64,000 nucleotides of DNA, taken from positions 186,001 through 250,000 of the forward strand of contig NZ_CP021108.1 in NCBI RefSeq assembly GCF_002119685.1, given 5' to 3'. The translations under genes and the position numbers were made by a program. The number at the start of each line of letters is the position of its first letter. Positions within the stretch are counted from its first letter, which is position 1. Origin of the DNA: Bordetella genomosp. 8. Its GTDB lineage: Bacteria; Pseudomonadota; Gammaproteobacteria; Burkholderiales; Burkholderiaceae_B. Shown here one piece after another: positions 1-13,528 of this stretch. A model generated the notes under the pieces. That model was not told the DNA's origin and made no database searches. It worked only from the letters and a program-made list of their open reading frames with translations.

Positions 1-405
1 CGAACCGGTCACCTTGATGTTGGTGCCGTTGTCCACGCGCGTCAGGGCGCCGCTGTAGGTGCGCACCAGCGTGCCCCGGAAGGCCTCGGCCAGCGCGGTG
101 CGCTGCTGCGGCGTGGCCTGGCGCCAGTAGCGGCCGGCCGCCAGGCGCGTGGTCTTCTCGAAGTCCACGTAGGGCAGGATGTACTGGTTGACGACCTCGT
201 TCACCCGGCCCAGGTTGCCGTTCCTGACGCCGCCGTCGGTCTTCAGCACCTGCAGGGTCTGGTTGGCGGCTTCCTGCACCAGCTTTTCGGGCGGATCCTT
301 CGGATTCGGCGCGGACTGCGCCTGCCCGGCCAGGGCCAGGCCCAGCAGGCCGAACAGACCGGTCACGCAAAGGCGTTGCAACAGGGAAAGGGGGTAAAAC
401 CGCAT
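1..405 (-). CDS. mlaC: MlaC/Ttg2D-type phospholipid-binding protein (partial, N-terminal 135 residues)
   Basis: Periplasmic lipid carrier of the Mla system, which moves phospholipids between the outer membrane and the inner-membrane MlaFED complex. Only the N-terminal part is in the window; the gene runs off the left edge. A signal peptide is visible (MRFYPLSLLQRL, a Leu/Gly-rich core, then AGQAQSA at about residues 26-32). The mature part has the MlaC pattern: a helix with 'EKLVQEAANQTLQVL', then 'FEKTTRLAAGRYWRQA' and 'LVRTYSGAL'. The ATG start has a GGAG Shine-Dalgarno 5 bases upstream. It is the last visible gene of the operon mlaF-E-D-A-C, 105 bp after mlaA. The assignment is firm because sequence and operon position agree. 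Confidence 0.93.
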   Translation of the reverse strand, partial: MRFYPLSLLQRLCVTGLFGLLGLALAGQAQSAPNPKDPPEKLVQEAANQTLQVLKTDGGVRNGNLGRVNEVVNQYILPYVDFEKTTRLAAGRYWRQATPQQRTALAEAFRGTLVRTYSGALTRVDNGTNIKVTGS

Positions 406-510
406 GCTTGCTCCTTCAGAGTCCTTCAGAGTTCGGGAAAGAAAGGCGGGAACGCGCCGGGGGCGCGGGCCTGCCGGCCCTGCCCGTCCGTCGCAAGATC
501 CGCGCCCTTC

Positions 511-1359
511 TTATTGGCGCTTGGGCGCCGGGGCCGGCGTGGTGCTGCCCGCACCCGCACCGCCTATGCCCGGGGCGGCGGGCGCCGGCGTGGCACCTGC
601 CCCGGCGGGGGCGGCGCTGTCGTCCTCGTCATCATAATTGGGCAGGTTGCTGTCGCTGCCCGCCTTGCGGCCGAGTACCATCGCGGCGCGCCGCTGCAGG
701 TAGGCATCGCGGACGAAGCTGTAGGGATCCAGGGCGACGCGGTCGACCGTGTCGGTCGCGTCCAGCAGGCTGGCGCGGCGGTCGACCACCCACAGGCCGT
801 ACAGCGAGTTGCGCACGGGGACGTTGTCAATGGCGCCGACGCTGGTCCATTGGTTGCCGACGAAGTCACCCGCCAGGCCGGCGGTGTCGCGGATGGTGCT
901 GGAGCCCCAGAACGGCAGGACCATATAGGGTCCCTGGCTTATGCCCCAGACGCCCAGCGTGGTGCCGAAGTCGTTGGGAATGCGCTTGGCGCCGTTGGCC
1001 GTGGCGACGTCGAAGCAGCCGCCCACGCCCATGGTGGTGTTGAACAGGAAACGGCCGAAGGTGTTGATGGCGTCGGTGCCGCGGCCCTGCAGCATGCTGT
1101 TGGCCGCCGCCCAGATATCGGCGACGTTATTGAAGATGTTGTGGATGCAGCTTTGCACCGGCTGCGGCGTGACGGTCGTATAGCCCACGGCGATGGGACG
1201 CAGTACGGCACGGTCGACTTTGTCGTTGAAGGTATAGACGCCCCGGTTGAAGCCTTCCCACGGATCGCGCGGATCCGGGTTCTGCACGGTGGCGCAGCCT
1301 GCCAGGCCCGCGCCTGCGGCGGCGATGGCGAAAATGCGAGTCAGGGTGTTCTTTTTCAT
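511..1359 (-). CDS. mlaA: MlaA (VacJ) outer-membrane lipoprotein
   Basis: Outer-membrane lipoprotein that removes misplaced phospholipids from the outer leaflet and passes them to MlaC. The 282-residue product starts with a lipoprotein signal ending in the lipobox LAGC (Cys22). The VacJ family core follows: 'DPWEGFNRGVYTFND' near residue 32, then 'RFLFNTTMGVGGCFDVA' and 'GVWGISQGPYMVLPFWG' in the middle. The last 50 or so residues are an Ala/Pro/Gly-rich tail after an acidic stretch (YDDEDDS), longer than the conserved domain needs and probably disordered. The gene sits 116 bp after mlaD and before mlaC, as in other Burkholderiales that place vacJ inside the mla operon. No strong Shine-Dalgarno is visible, but the lipoprotein signal fixes the start. 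Confidence 0.96.
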   Translation of the reverse strand: MKKNTLTRIFAIAAAGAGLAGCATVQNPDPRDPWEGFNRGVYTFNDKVDRAVLRPIAVGYTTVTPQPVQSCIHNIFNNVADIWAAANSMLQGRGTDAINTFGRFLFNTTMGVGGCFDVATANGAKRIPNDFGTTLGVWGISQGPYMVLPFWGSSTIRDTAGLAGDFVGNQWTSVGAIDNVPVRNSLYGLWVVDRRASLLDATDTVDRVALDPYSFVRDAYLQRRAAMVLGRKAGSDSNLPNYDDEDDSAAPAGAGATPAPAAPGIGGAGAGSTTPAPAPKRQ

Positions 1360-1475
1360 TTGATCGTCTTTTTGCTGGGACAGCCTGTCGGCCGATCGCG
1401 TCCGTTCGTGCCGCGCCTCCCCTCTTCCCCTGGGCGCAGGCCTTTACGTTCGCATCGGTGCAAGAAAAATTCGGG

Positions 1476-2000
1476 TCAATGGGATTGCGGTTGAGCCTGC
1501 GGTTGCGCCGGCGGCGAGGATCCCCCTCCAGCGGGCGCGGATCCCTGCTTTTCCGCCGTGCCGTAAAGGAACTGGCTGATCAGGTTTTCCAGAACGACCG
1601 CGCTCTGGGTATAACGGATTTTGTCGCCATTCGCAAAGTCCGCGTCGTCGCCGCCCGCGGTCAGCCCGATGTATTGCTCGCCCAGGAGGCCGGCCGTCAG
1701 GATGGCCGCCGATGAATCCTTCGGGAATTTGAAATCCGAATCCAGGCTCAGGGTGACCACCGCCTGGAAGCTCTTGTCGTCGAAACGGATGTGGCTGACG
1801 CGGCCGACCACGACGCCGGCGCTCTTGACCGCCGCGCGCTCCTTCAGGCCGCCGATATTGTCGAACTGCGCCGTCACATCGTAGGTGGGCGCGAAGGAAA
1901 AGGCGCTGAGGTTGCCGGCGCGCAACGCCAGGAAGACCAGGGCCGCGGCGCCGAGCAGCACGAACAGGCCTACCCAGAAATCGGTTTTTTGACGTGACAT
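1476..2000 (-). CDS. mlaD: MlaD, MCE-domain membrane-anchored lipid-binding subunit
   Basis: Inner-membrane subunit that forms the hexameric MCE ring of MlaFEDB and receives or delivers lipids in the periplasm. The 174 residues comprise a short cytoplasmic start (MSRQKTDFWVG), one transmembrane helix at about 9-28, an MCE domain at about 38-115 ('VTAQFDNIGGLKERAAVK', 'GVVVGRVSHI', 'GLLGEQYIGL') and a helix that would line the pore ('VVLENLISQFLYG'). The C-terminal 30 residues are Gly/Pro/Gln-rich. It lies 12 bp after mlaE, in the same direction. Confidence 0.96.
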   Translation of the reverse strand: MSRQKTDFWVGLFVLLGAAALVFLALRAGNLSAFSFAPTYDVTAQFDNIGGLKERAAVKSAGVVVGRVSHIRFDDKSFQAVVTLSLDSDFKFPKDSSAAILTAGLLGEQYIGLTAGGDDADFANGDKIRYTQSAVVLENLISQFLYGTAEKQGSAPAGGGSSPPAQPQAQPQSH

Positions 2001-2012
2001 GAGAAATCCGTA

Positions 2013-2813
2013 TCAGTTGCCGAACATCAAGGCGGTGAGGAGGAAGTCCAGCGCCAGCACCGCCAGCGAACCCACCACCACGGTGCGGGTGGTGGCGCGG
2101 GCCACGCCTTCCGGCGTCGGCCTTGCCTGCCACCCTTCGTAGAGCGCCACCAGCGTCACCGCTACGCCGAAGACGATGCTTTTCAGCACCCCGTTGGCGA
2201 CATCGTTCCATACATCGACGCCGCCCTGCATCTGCGACCAGAACGCGCCGGCATCAACCCCTATCATGACGACGCCGACCAGCCAGCCGCCCATGATGCC
2301 CACCATCGAGAATACGGCGGCCAGGATGGGCATGGCGATGATGCCGCCCCACAGTCGCGGCACCAGCACGCGGCGCATGGGGTCGACGGCCATGACTTCC
2401 ATGGCGGCCAGTTGTTCGCCGGCCTTCATCAGGCCGATTTCCGCCGTGAGCGAGGTGCCGGCGCGGCCGGCGAACAGCAGCGCCGTCACCACCGGCCCCA
2501 GTTCGCGGACCAGCGACAGGGCGACCAGCAGGCCGAGCGATTCTTCCGAGCCATAGCGCCGCAGGGTGTAGTAACCCTGCAGGCCCAGCACGAAGCCGAC
2601 GAACATGCCGGACACCGCGATGATGACCAGAGAATAATTGCCGATGAAGTGCACCTGCTGCGACACCAGGCGCGGGCGGCGCAGCGCGATGCCGCTCTTG
2701 GCCAGCAGCGCGCCGAAGAACCGGGTGAAGTAGCCGATGCCGCCGATCAGGTCGATGACCCAGCCGCCCAGGCGGCTGACCGGATTGGCGGAGCCGGCGC
2801 TGGAATCGCTCAT
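2013..2813 (-). CDS. mlaE: MlaE, permease of the phospholipid ABC transporter
   Basis: Multi-span inner-membrane permease of MlaFEDB. The reading frame stays open further upstream, but the start chosen is the ATG giving MSDSSAGSANPV. It overlaps the mlaF stop codon by the usual ATGA and yields 266 residues, the normal length. Family signatures are 'GMFVGFVLGLQGYYTLRRYG', 'LSLVRELGPVVTALLFAGRAG' and 'EIGLMKAGEQLAAMEVMAVDP', the conserved EQL loop that contacts the ATPase. Five or six hydrophobic segments are visible. Translational coupling with mlaF is likely. Confidence 0.96.
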   Translation of the reverse strand: MSDSSAGSANPVSRLGGWVIDLIGGIGYFTRFFGALLAKSGIALRRPRLVSQQVHFIGNYSLVIIAVSGMFVGFVLGLQGYYTLRRYGSEESLGLLVALSLVRELGPVVTALLFAGRAGTSLTAEIGLMKAGEQLAAMEVMAVDPMRRVLVPRLWGGIIAMPILAAVFSMVGIMGGWLVGVVMIGVDAGAFWSQMQGGVDVWNDVANGVLKSIVFGVAVTLVALYEGWQARPTPEGVARATTRTVVVGSLAVLALDFLLTALMFGN

Positions 2814-3646
2814 GGCTTGCGTCCTTCTTGTCGGGCGAGCCAGCGGTCGAAGGCCGGCGTGTCCGGATAGTGGAAAGCCACCGGGCCGTCCGGCTCGCCG
2901 CCCAGGAACTGCCGGACGTAGGGATCGGTGGATGCCGACAAGGCGTCGGGCGCGCCGGAGGCCACCAGGCGGCCCTGTCCGACCAGGTAGACCTGGTCGG
3001 CGATGGCGAAGGATTCCTGCACGTCGTGCGTGATCAGCACGGATGCGCATTTCAGGCGGTCGGACAGGTCGCGGATCAGCCGCGCCGTGATGCCCATGGA
3101 AATGGGGTCGAGTCCCGCGAAGGGCTCGTCATACAGGATCAGCTCGGGTTCCAGCACGACGGCGCGCGCCAGGGCGACGCGCCGCGCCATGCCGCCGGAG
3201 ATTTCCGCGACCTTCAGATGCGCGGCGGCGCGCAGGCCGACGGCATGCAGCTTGTCCAGTACGCGTTCGAGGATTTCCGCTTCGCCATAGCGGGTGTGCT
3301 CGCGCAGCGGGAAGGCGACGTTTTCGAATACGTCCAGGTCGGTGAACAGCGCGCCCTGCTGGAACAGCACGCCCATGCGCTTGCGCAGGCCTTCCAGTTC
3401 CGCCGGGGAAACCTGGCTCATGTCCTGGCCGAACACGCGCACCGTGCCGGCGCGCGCCCGCAGCTGGCCGGTGGCGGCCCGCAACATGGTTGTCTTGCCC
3501 GACCCGGAGCCGCCCATGACCGCGACCACCTGCCCGGCGGTGACGGTCATGGAAATGCCCTGCAGTACCGTGAAGTCCCCATATCCCAGGGAAACGTCGG
3601 TGAACTGCAAGGCGGAGCCGCGGCGGGTATCTGAGTCGGTCGGCAT
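2810..3646 (-). CDS. mlaF: MlaF, ATPase of the phospholipid ABC transporter
   Basis: Cytoplasmic ATPase powering MlaFEDB and the first gene of the operon. The chosen start (MPTDSDTRRGSALQF, 278 residues) is preferred over an in-frame codon 16 residues upstream, because family members start close to the first beta strand. Visible motifs: Walker A GGSGSGKTT near residue 46, Q-loop 'LFQQGALF', ABC signature 'SGGMARRVALARA', Walker B 'LILYDEPFAGLDP', and the switch His in 'LITHDVQESFAIAD'. Upstream to 3750 there is only a short non-coding spacer, where the operon promoter should lie; no clear promoter was picked out. Confidence 0.95.
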   Translation of the reverse strand: MPTDSDTRRGSALQFTDVSLGYGDFTVLQGISMTVTAGQVVAVMGGSGSGKTTMLRAATGQLRARAGTVRVFGQDMSQVSPAELEGLRKRMGVLFQQGALFTDLDVFENVAFPLREHTRYGEAEILERVLDKLHAVGLRAAAHLKVAEISGGMARRVALARAVVLEPELILYDEPFAGLDPISMGITARLIRDLSDRLKCASVLITHDVQESFAIADQVYLVGQGRLVASGAPDALSASTDPYVRQFLGGEPDGPVAFHYPDTPAFDRWLARQEGRKP

Positions 3647-3750
3647 ACGGTGGCAGGCTGGGAGAGGGACGGTCCGTCCCCGCGAGCCGTGCATTGTAGC
3701 CTGCCGCTACTGGTGCTTTCCCTGGTACCGATATGGTCTTTCGCGGCCGT

Positions 3751-4281
3751 TCAACGTAGCGCGACCAGGAAGACCAGCGCGCCGCCCCCCAGCAGCAGGA
3801 ACGGGCTGACGCGCGTGCGCAACAGCAGAAGGGTCGAAGCGATGGCGACGACCCAGGCCCAGGCGCCGCCCTCCGCCGCCCGCAGGATGGTGCAGGAGGC
3901 GGCCAGGATCATGCCGGCGGCCACGGGCGCCAGGCCGGTCTCGATGGCGCGGATCCAGACGCGGCCCTTGTAGCGCTGCCACACATGGGCCAGGGCATAG
4001 ATGAGCACGGTACTGGGTACGAAGATGGCGAACGAGGCCACCAGCGCGCCCAGGATGCCCTGGACCTGCCATCCGACCAGGGTGACCAGGAGCGAGCCGG
4101 GCCCGGGCGTGATGCGCGACAGCGCGAACAGGTCCAGGAACTGGGCGTCGTTCATCCAGCCATAGGCCTGCACCGCCTGGCGGTGGATGTCGGCCACCAC
4201 GCTCTGTCCGCCGCCCACGGTCAGGAAGGACAGCGGCGCGAACACGGTGAACAGGTCCCAGAGCGCGGCGCCGCCGGTCAT
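3751..4281 (-). CDS. ChrA-type chromate transporter, second half-size subunit
   Basis: Half-size CHR-family membrane protein of 176 residues. Its start ATG overlaps the stop of the preceding half-size gene (ATGA). It carries the family element 'LSFLTVGGGQSVVADIHRQ' near the N-terminus and 'ALSRITPGPGSLLVTLVGWQ', equivalent to the 'PGP' loop of full-length ChrA. Several hydrophobic helices follow, and the C-terminus is strongly hydrophobic. In bicistronic short-chain CHR systems the two halves act together, as far as known, in chromate efflux. The real substrate here is not provable from sequence. Confidence 0.85.
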   Translation of the reverse strand: MTGGAALWDLFTVFAPLSFLTVGGGQSVVADIHRQAVQAYGWMNDAQFLDLFALSRITPGPGSLLVTLVGWQVQGILGALVASFAIFVPSTVLIYALAHVWQRYKGRVWIRAIETGLAPVAAGMILAASCTILRAAEGGAWAWVVAIASTLLLLRTRVSPFLLLGGGALVFLVALR

Positions 4282-4871
4282 GATCGCCCCCCGGCGCGGC
4301 GCAGCCTGAGATACGCCAGCAGGATGGACAGGGGCGCGGCCACGCCCACCACCCACAGCAGCGGCAGGCCGGCCAGGAATATCGCGCCGAACACGCCGGC
4401 CATGATCAGGATGGGCACGGCGCCCGTGGCGGCCCGGTAGGCCGCGCGCAGGCCCATCTGCAGCGACAGGCCGACCGCGGCGGCGGCGACGCCGGCCAGC
4501 ACCAGGTGCACGGTCGAGGAACGGGAAAGCTCGGCGAACAGCGCGGCCAGGAGGATGGCCACGGCCATGGGCGGGACGATCATGCCCAGCGCCGCCACGA
4601 AGGCGCCGCGGCCGCCCCGCAGGCGAAAGCCTATCCATATGGAGAGGTTCACCACGTTGACGCCGGGGAAGGCCTGGGCCAGCGCCAGGCCGCTCAGGAA
4701 TTCCGTTTCCGACAGCCAGCGGCGCGCCTGGACGAATTCCCGCAGCATCCAGCCGCTCAGCCCGCCGCCGAAGCTGGTCAGGCCGATCTTGGCGAAAGCC
4801 GTGAAAATCTGGGCCAGGGTCGGCGCCTGGGCCGGCACGGCGATGTCGGAGGTAGCGGCGGGCGGGCGCAC
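4278..4871 (-). CDS. ChrA-type chromate transporter, first half-size subunit
   Basis: Half-size CHR-family protein of 197 residues, partner of the overlapping downstream gene. Motifs: 'AFAKIGLTSFGGGLSGWML' (the FGG motif of the CHR repeat), then 'FLSGLALAQAFPGVNVVNL' (the PGP-like loop, here FPGVN) and repeated hydrophobic helices. The best start is a GTG at 4869-4871; an in-frame stop lies ten codons upstream and the next ATG is already inside the conserved domain. About 130 bp separate it from the ompW gene, which is transcribed in the same direction and ends at 4999. Together the pair resembles one bicistronic chromate ion transporter. Confidence 0.84.
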   Translation of the reverse strand: MRPPAATSDIAVPAQAPTLAQIFTAFAKIGLTSFGGGLSGWMLREFVQARRWLSETEFLSGLALAQAFPGVNVVNLSIWIGFRLRGGRGAFVAALGMIVPPMAVAILLAALFAELSRSSTVHLVLAGVAAAAVGLSLQMGLRAAYRAATGAVPILIMAGVFGAIFLAGLPLLWVVGVAAPLSILLAYLRLRRAGGRS

Positions 4872-4998
4872 GATGCGGCGGTCGGTGAAGATTGAGCCGC
4901 AATCTTACCCGCGGCCAGTTGTCTTCCTACTTAACGGCCGGTGCGGGCCCGAATAAACCCCCGAGTCGCCCCATCCGGCTCCTCAGGCGCCGTCCAGG

Positions 4999-5637
4999 CT
5001 AGAACCGATAGCCGACGCCGATCGTCGCAACCCAGGGATTGATGCGCGCGGTGCCGATGCGCTCGCCGTCCAGCTTCACCTTGGACGAGATATCGATGTA
5101 GCGGATGTCGGCGTTCATGAACCAGCGTTCGCTGATCTTCACGTCCATGCCCAGCTGGGCGGCCACGCCCCAGGAATCCTGCAGCTTCAGGTCCGAGCCG
5201 CTGATGGCGCCTTCGCTCTTGGTGTCGAAGAAGTGGGTGTAATTCACCCCGACGCCGACATAGGGCTGGATGGTGCTGTCAGGCAGGAAGTGCCATTGCA
5301 GGCTCAAGGTGGGCGGCAACTGCTTGGTGGAGCCGATCTTGCCCAGTCCGCCGCTGCCGCGGATGTCGTGCTCGAAGGGCCAGGCGCCCAGCAGTTCGAC
5401 GCCGATGTTGCGCGTGGCCATATAGGTCAGCGTGAAGCTGGGGCGCACGCTATTGCTGACGTCCAGGTCGACACCGCCGTTCAGGACGCTGCCGTTGTCG
5501 GACTTGGGGCGTACCTGCGTCACGCCGACCTTGAACAGCACGTCGCCGGCTTCGTGCGCGTACGTGGGCAGGGCGCAGGCGGCGGCAAGCAGGGCGGCAA
5601 GGGCGGCGGCGCGCGGGTGCGCGATGAGGGGGGACAT
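4999..5637 (-). CDS. ompW: OmpW-family outer-membrane protein
   Basis: Eight-stranded beta-barrel porin of the OmpW family; members carry small hydrophobic molecules and are often induced without oxygen. The 212-residue precursor has a signal peptide (residues 1 to about 27, ending PTYAHEAG). The mature start 'GDVLFKVGVTQVRPKSDNG' is typical. 'PTLSLQWHFLPDSTIQPYVGVGVNYTHFF' is the OmpW core, and the protein ends in the outer-membrane signature GVGYRF. The start ATG has GGAG 8 bases upstream. The upstream region contains two FNR-like boxes (5701-5714 and 5738-5751), the nearer one centred about 70 bp before the start codon, so anaerobic control is likely. Confidence 0.94.
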   Translation of the reverse strand: MSPLIAHPRAAALAALLAAACALPTYAHEAGDVLFKVGVTQVRPKSDNGSVLNGGVDLDVSNSVRPSFTLTYMATRNIGVELLGAWPFEHDIRGSGGLGKIGSTKQLPPTLSLQWHFLPDSTIQPYVGVGVNYTHFFDTKSEGAISGSDLKLQDSWGVAAQLGMDVKISERWFMNADIRYIDISSKVKLDGERIGTARINPWVATIGVGYRF

Positions 5638-5700
5638 GACGATTCTCCATATGTGTCATTTGGTGAATCGTCAGGTTCGCCGAGCGCTACCCGCGCCCGC

Positions 5701-5714
5701 TTGATCTGGGTCAA
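5701..5714. promoter_or_regulatory. FNR/Anr-like box, proximal to ompW
   Basis: TTGAT-CTGG-GTCAA matches the FNR consensus TTGAT-N4-ATCAA in 9 of 10 fixed positions. It lies in the divergent region between ompW (minus) and the MFS gene (plus), about 70 bp upstream of the ompW start. A CRP-type protein could also use it, but the outer TTGA/TCAA halves are FNR-like. Confidence 0.6.
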
Positions 5715-5737
5715 CCAGCGGATGAGCAGCGCGCCCG

Positions 5738-5751
5738 TTGACCCACGTCAA
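5738..5751. promoter_or_regulatory. FNR/Anr-like box, distal to ompW
   Basis: TTGAC-CCAC-GTCAA is a perfect inverted repeat with FNR-like half sites (TTGAC instead of TTGAT). Its centre is 37 bp from that of the first box, so the two sites are between three and four helical turns apart. It could act on ompW, on the divergent exporter gene, or on both. Confidence 0.5.
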
Positions 5752-5900
5752 AACGTGGCGCCGGAAACCCGCCTGTGCTCCCCGTGGCCCGGCGGGACCG
5801 CGATAGTCCACGACCCCCGGGTATGGTTTCTTGCCACCTCGCGGCCAAGATGCGTCACCATAACGGTTCTCCACATCCTTGAATCGTCCCGAGCCTGGTC

Positions 5901-7139
5901 ATGTCACAGAAATCGGCGGATAGCGAAGCCGAGAGGCAGTCCCCTCCCCTGGAAAACCCCGCGACGGCGCATCGCCTCGATACCGCGCTCCTGATGGCGA
6001 TGGCGGTCGCCTGCGGCGTCTTCGTCGCGAACGTGTATTTCAACCAGCCGATACTCGAGCTGCTGCAGCGGGCCTTCCCGCAATCCGTCGGCCTGGTGAA
6101 CCTGGTTCCGACCGCGACCCAGCTGGGTTTCGCGTGCGGCCTGTTTTTCCTGGTGCCCTTGGGAGACCGGGTCGATCGGCGGAAATTGATCCTCGGTCAG
6201 GCAGCCTTGCTGATCGTGGCCCTGGTCTGCGTGGCAACGGCGCCGAATGTCTGGGCGCTCGTCGCCGCGTCAGCGGTGGTGGGCCTGTCGGCATCGGTCG
6301 CCCAGCAGATCGTCCCGTTCGCGGCCGAACTGGCGACCCCCGGGCGCCGTGGCCAGGTCGTCGGGACGGTAATGAGCGGCGTGCTTTGCGGGATGCTCCT
6401 GGGCCGGGCCTTTGGCGGCTTTGCCGGCGACCATTGGGGCTGGCGCGCGACCTTCTGGCTGGGCGCGATCACGACCGCCCTGGCGTGGCTGATGCTGTTG
6501 GCCAGGCTTCCGCACAGCGAGCCCAAGACGGACCACGGCTACTTTCGCCTGATGAAGTCGCTCATCGTGCTGTGGCGGGAAGAGCCCCTGCTGCGCCGGG
6601 CGACGTGCATCCAGGCCGCCTTGTTCGGGTCCTTCATCGGGCTATGGACCATCCTGGCCTTGCGGCTGCACCAGGCCTTTGGCCTGGGCGCCGATGTGGC
6701 GGGCCTCATGGGCGTGGTGGGCGCGGCGGGTATCCTGATCGCCCCGCTCGCTGGCCGCGTCGCCGATCGCCGCGGACCCCATGCCGTGATCGGGCTCGGC
6801 TGCCTGATCATGCTGCTGTCGTACGCGGTGCTCGGCTTCTGGGGCAGCCTCGTCGGCCTGGTCGCCGGCATCGTCCTGCTGGATTTCGGTGAACAGGCAG
6901 CGCTCATCTCCAACCAGCACGTGATCTATGCCCTGCGTCCCGAAGCCAGGAGCCGGCTCAACACCTTGTTCATGAGCGGCATGTTCGTCGGGGGCGCCGC
7001 CGGCTCGTGGGGCGCGGGCGTCAGTTGGCGGCTGGGCGGCTGGCCCGCCGCCAGCCTGTTCGGCGGTGCCCTGGTCCTGCTGGCCTTCATCCTGCATTTT
7101 TCCGGCAGGCTGGCCGCGAGGAGAAAGGCAGGAGCCTGA
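5901..7139 (+). CDS. MFS transporter (12-TM exporter-like)
   Basis: Major facilitator superfamily transporter of 412 residues with about 12 hydrophobic segments. The short hydrophilic N-terminus is followed by 'GVFVANVYFNQPILELLQ', a pattern seen in YgaY/YfnN-like MFS proteins. The loop 2-3 motif appears as 'PLGDRVDRRKLIL', with a second copy in the C-terminal half as 'AGRVADRRGPHAVIG'. The motif-C-like stretch 'GTVMSGVLCGMLLGRAFGG' suggests an exporter. No substrate can be read from the sequence. The ATG lacks a clear Shine-Dalgarno. The gene is divergent from ompW across the FNR-like boxes and convergent with gltD. Confidence 0.88.
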   Translation: MSQKSADSEAERQSPPLENPATAHRLDTALLMAMAVACGVFVANVYFNQPILELLQRAFPQSVGLVNLVPTATQLGFACGLFFLVPLGDRVDRRKLILGQAALLIVALVCVATAPNVWALVAASAVVGLSASVAQQIVPFAAELATPGRRGQVVGTVMSGVLCGMLLGRAFGGFAGDHWGWRATFWLGAITTALAWLMLLARLPHSEPKTDHGYFRLMKSLIVLWREEPLLRRATCIQAALFGSFIGLWTILALRLHQAFGLGADVAGLMGVVGAAGILIAPLAGRVADRRGPHAVIGLGCLIMLLSYAVLGFWGSLVGLVAGIVLLDFGEQAALISNQHVIYALRPEARSRLNTLFMSGMFVGGAAGSWGAGVSWRLGGWPAASLFGGALVLLAFILHFSGRLAARRKAGA

Positions 7140-7149
7140 AGCGGAGAAA

Positions 7150-7173
7150 GGCCGGGGCCTGAAGCGCCCGGCC
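7150..7173. terminator. GC-rich hairpin between convergent genes
   Basis: GGCCGGG pairs with CCCGGCC across a 10-base loop between the stop codons of the MFS gene and gltD. There is no T-run on either side, so it is at most a weak bidirectional terminator. Confidence 0.35.
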
Positions 7174-7188
7174 GGTCCCCCGCCAGGT

Positions 7189-8655
7189 TCAGCGCGGCAG
7201 GTCGCTGTCGCCCATCAGGAAGGCATCGACCGCGCGCGCGCATTGGCGGCCTTCGCGGATCGCCCAGACGACCAGCGACTGGCCGCGCCGCATGTCGCCG
7301 GCGGCGAAGACTTTCTCCACGCTGGTGCGGTAGTCGTCGGTGTTCGCGCGCACGTTGCCGCGCGCGTCGCGATCGACGCCGAAGGATTCCAGCACCTGCT
7401 GGCGCGGCGCCACGAAGCCCATGGCCAGCAGCACCAGGTCGGCCTTGACCTCGAACTCCGAGCCTTCGACTTCGCGCATCTTCATCTGGCCGGTGGCTTC
7501 GTCCTTCACCCATTCCACCCGGGCCGCGATCAGCTTGCGCACCACGCCTTTTTCGCCCACCAGCGACTTGGTCGTCACGGCCCAGTCGCGGTCGCAGCCT
7601 TCTTCATGCGAAGAGGACGTACGCAGCTTGGCGGGCCAGTACGGCCAGGTCATCGGCTTGTTTTCCGATTCCGGGGGCTGCGGCATCAGTTCGAACTGGG
7701 TCACCGAAACGGCGCCATGCCGGTTGCTGGTGCCCACGCAATCGGAGCCCGTATCGCCGCCGCCGATCACCACCACGTGCTTGCCCTTGGCCAGCGTCTG
7801 GTCCGTCAGGCGATCGCCCGCCACGGCCTTGTTCTGCTGGCGCAGGAAGTCCATGGCGTAGTACACGCCCTGCAGTTCGCGGCCGGGCACCGGCAGGTCG
7901 CGCGGCGTTTCCGAACCGCCGGCCATCACCACCGCGTCGAATTCCTCGCGCAGCGATTCGGGCGTGCGCGCCGTCAGGCCGTCCGCCGCCGGGTCGGCGG
8001 GGTTGCCGATATAGGTCGACGGGCTGAACTCCACGCCTTCCGCTTCCATCTGCGAGATGCGGCGGTCGATCTGCGATTTTTCCAGCTTGAAGTCGGGGAT
8101 GCCGTAGCGCAGCAGGCCACCGATGCGGTCGCTCTTTTCGAATACCGTCACGGCGTGGCCGGCGCGGGCCAACTGTTGCGCGCAGGCCAGGCCGGCCGGG
8201 CCGGAGCCCACCACCGCGACCTTCTTGCCCGTCTTGCGCGACGGCGGCTGCGGCACGACCCAGCCTTCTTCCCAGCCCTTGTCGATGATGGCGTGCTCGA
8301 TCGACTTGATGCCCACCGCATCGTTGTTGATGTTGAGGGTACAGGCGGCCTCGCAGGGCGCCGGGCAGATGCGGCCGGTGAATTCCGGGAAGTTGTTGGT
8401 GGAGTGCAGCACGTCCAGCGCCTTGCGCCATTCCTGCCGGTACACCAGGTCGTTCCAGTCCGGGATGATGTTGTTGACCGGGCAGCCGTTGTTGCAGAAC
8501 GGGATGCCGCAATCCATGCAGCGCGCCGCTTGCACCTTGGACGCTTCGTCGTCCAGACGCACGACGAATTCGCGCCAGGTCTTCAGGCGCGCGGACGGGG
8601 CTTCATGGGCCTCATGCAGGCGCTGGTATTCGAGAAATCCGGTGATTTTTCCCAT
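7189..8655 (-). CDS. gltD: Glutamate synthase (NADPH) small subunit
   Basis: Beta subunit of GOGAT. It oxidises NADPH and passes electrons through FAD and iron-sulfur clusters to GltB. It has 488 residues. The N-terminal cysteine clusters are visible as '[15 protein letters not shown]' and '[12 protein letters not shown]'. The FAD site is '[18 protein letters not shown]' near residue 150 and the NADPH site is '[18 protein letters not shown]' near residue 300. The end '[20 protein letters not shown]' is typical of the family. It starts 9 bp after the gltB stop, forming a gltBD operon. Length and motifs are complete. Confidence 0.98.
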   Translation of the reverse strand: MGKITGFLEYQRLHEAHEAPSARLKTWREFVVRLDDEASKVQAARCMDCGIPFCNNGCPVNNIIPDWNDLVYRQEWRKALDVLHSTNNFPEFTGRICPAPCEAACTLNINNDAVGIKSIEHAIIDKGWEEGWVVPQPPSRKTGKKVAVVGSGPAGLACAQQLARAGHAVTVFEKSDRIGGLLRYGIPDFKLEKSQIDRRISQMEAEGVEFSPSTYIGNPADPAADGLTARTPESLREEFDAVVMAGGSETPRDLPVPGRELQGVYYAMDFLRQQNKAVAGDRLTDQTLAKGKHVVVIGGGDTGSDCVGTSNRHGAVSVTQFELMPQPPESENKPMTWPYWPAKLRTSSSHEEGCDRDWAVTTKSLVGEKGVVRKLIAARVEWVKDEATGQMKMREVEGSEFEVKADLVLLAMGFVAPRQQVLESFGVDRDARGNVRANTDDYRTSVEKVFAAGDMRRGQSLVVWAIREGRQCARAVDAFLMGDSDLPR

Positions 8656-8664
8656 GGTCTATCC

Positions 8665-13404
<4,740 letters not shown>

Positions 13405-13461
13405 GGTGCGCTCCAGGACGGGGGGCGGCTGAAAGAAAGGGGTCGCCACAATTTGTTGCGG

Positions 13462-13496
13462 CGCAAACCGCGACGATACTAGGGAAGAGGTTTGCG
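13462..13496. promoter_or_regulatory. Inverted repeat in the gltB 5' leader
   Basis: CGCAAACC (13462-13469) and GGTTTGCG (13489-13496) form a perfect 8-bp inverted repeat separated by 19 bases. It would lie in the untranslated leader if gltB transcription starts at the TATAAA box near 13530. It could be an operator for a nitrogen or amino-acid regulator, or an RNA stem. Confidence 0.4.
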
Positions 13497-13528
13497 TCGC
13501 AAGCAGAACAAAAGGGGTTTGTCCCTAA

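Noticed and set aside
376..1494. Open frame on the plus strand opposite mlaA
   Set aside because: Shadow of the certain MlaA gene; no signal or motif.
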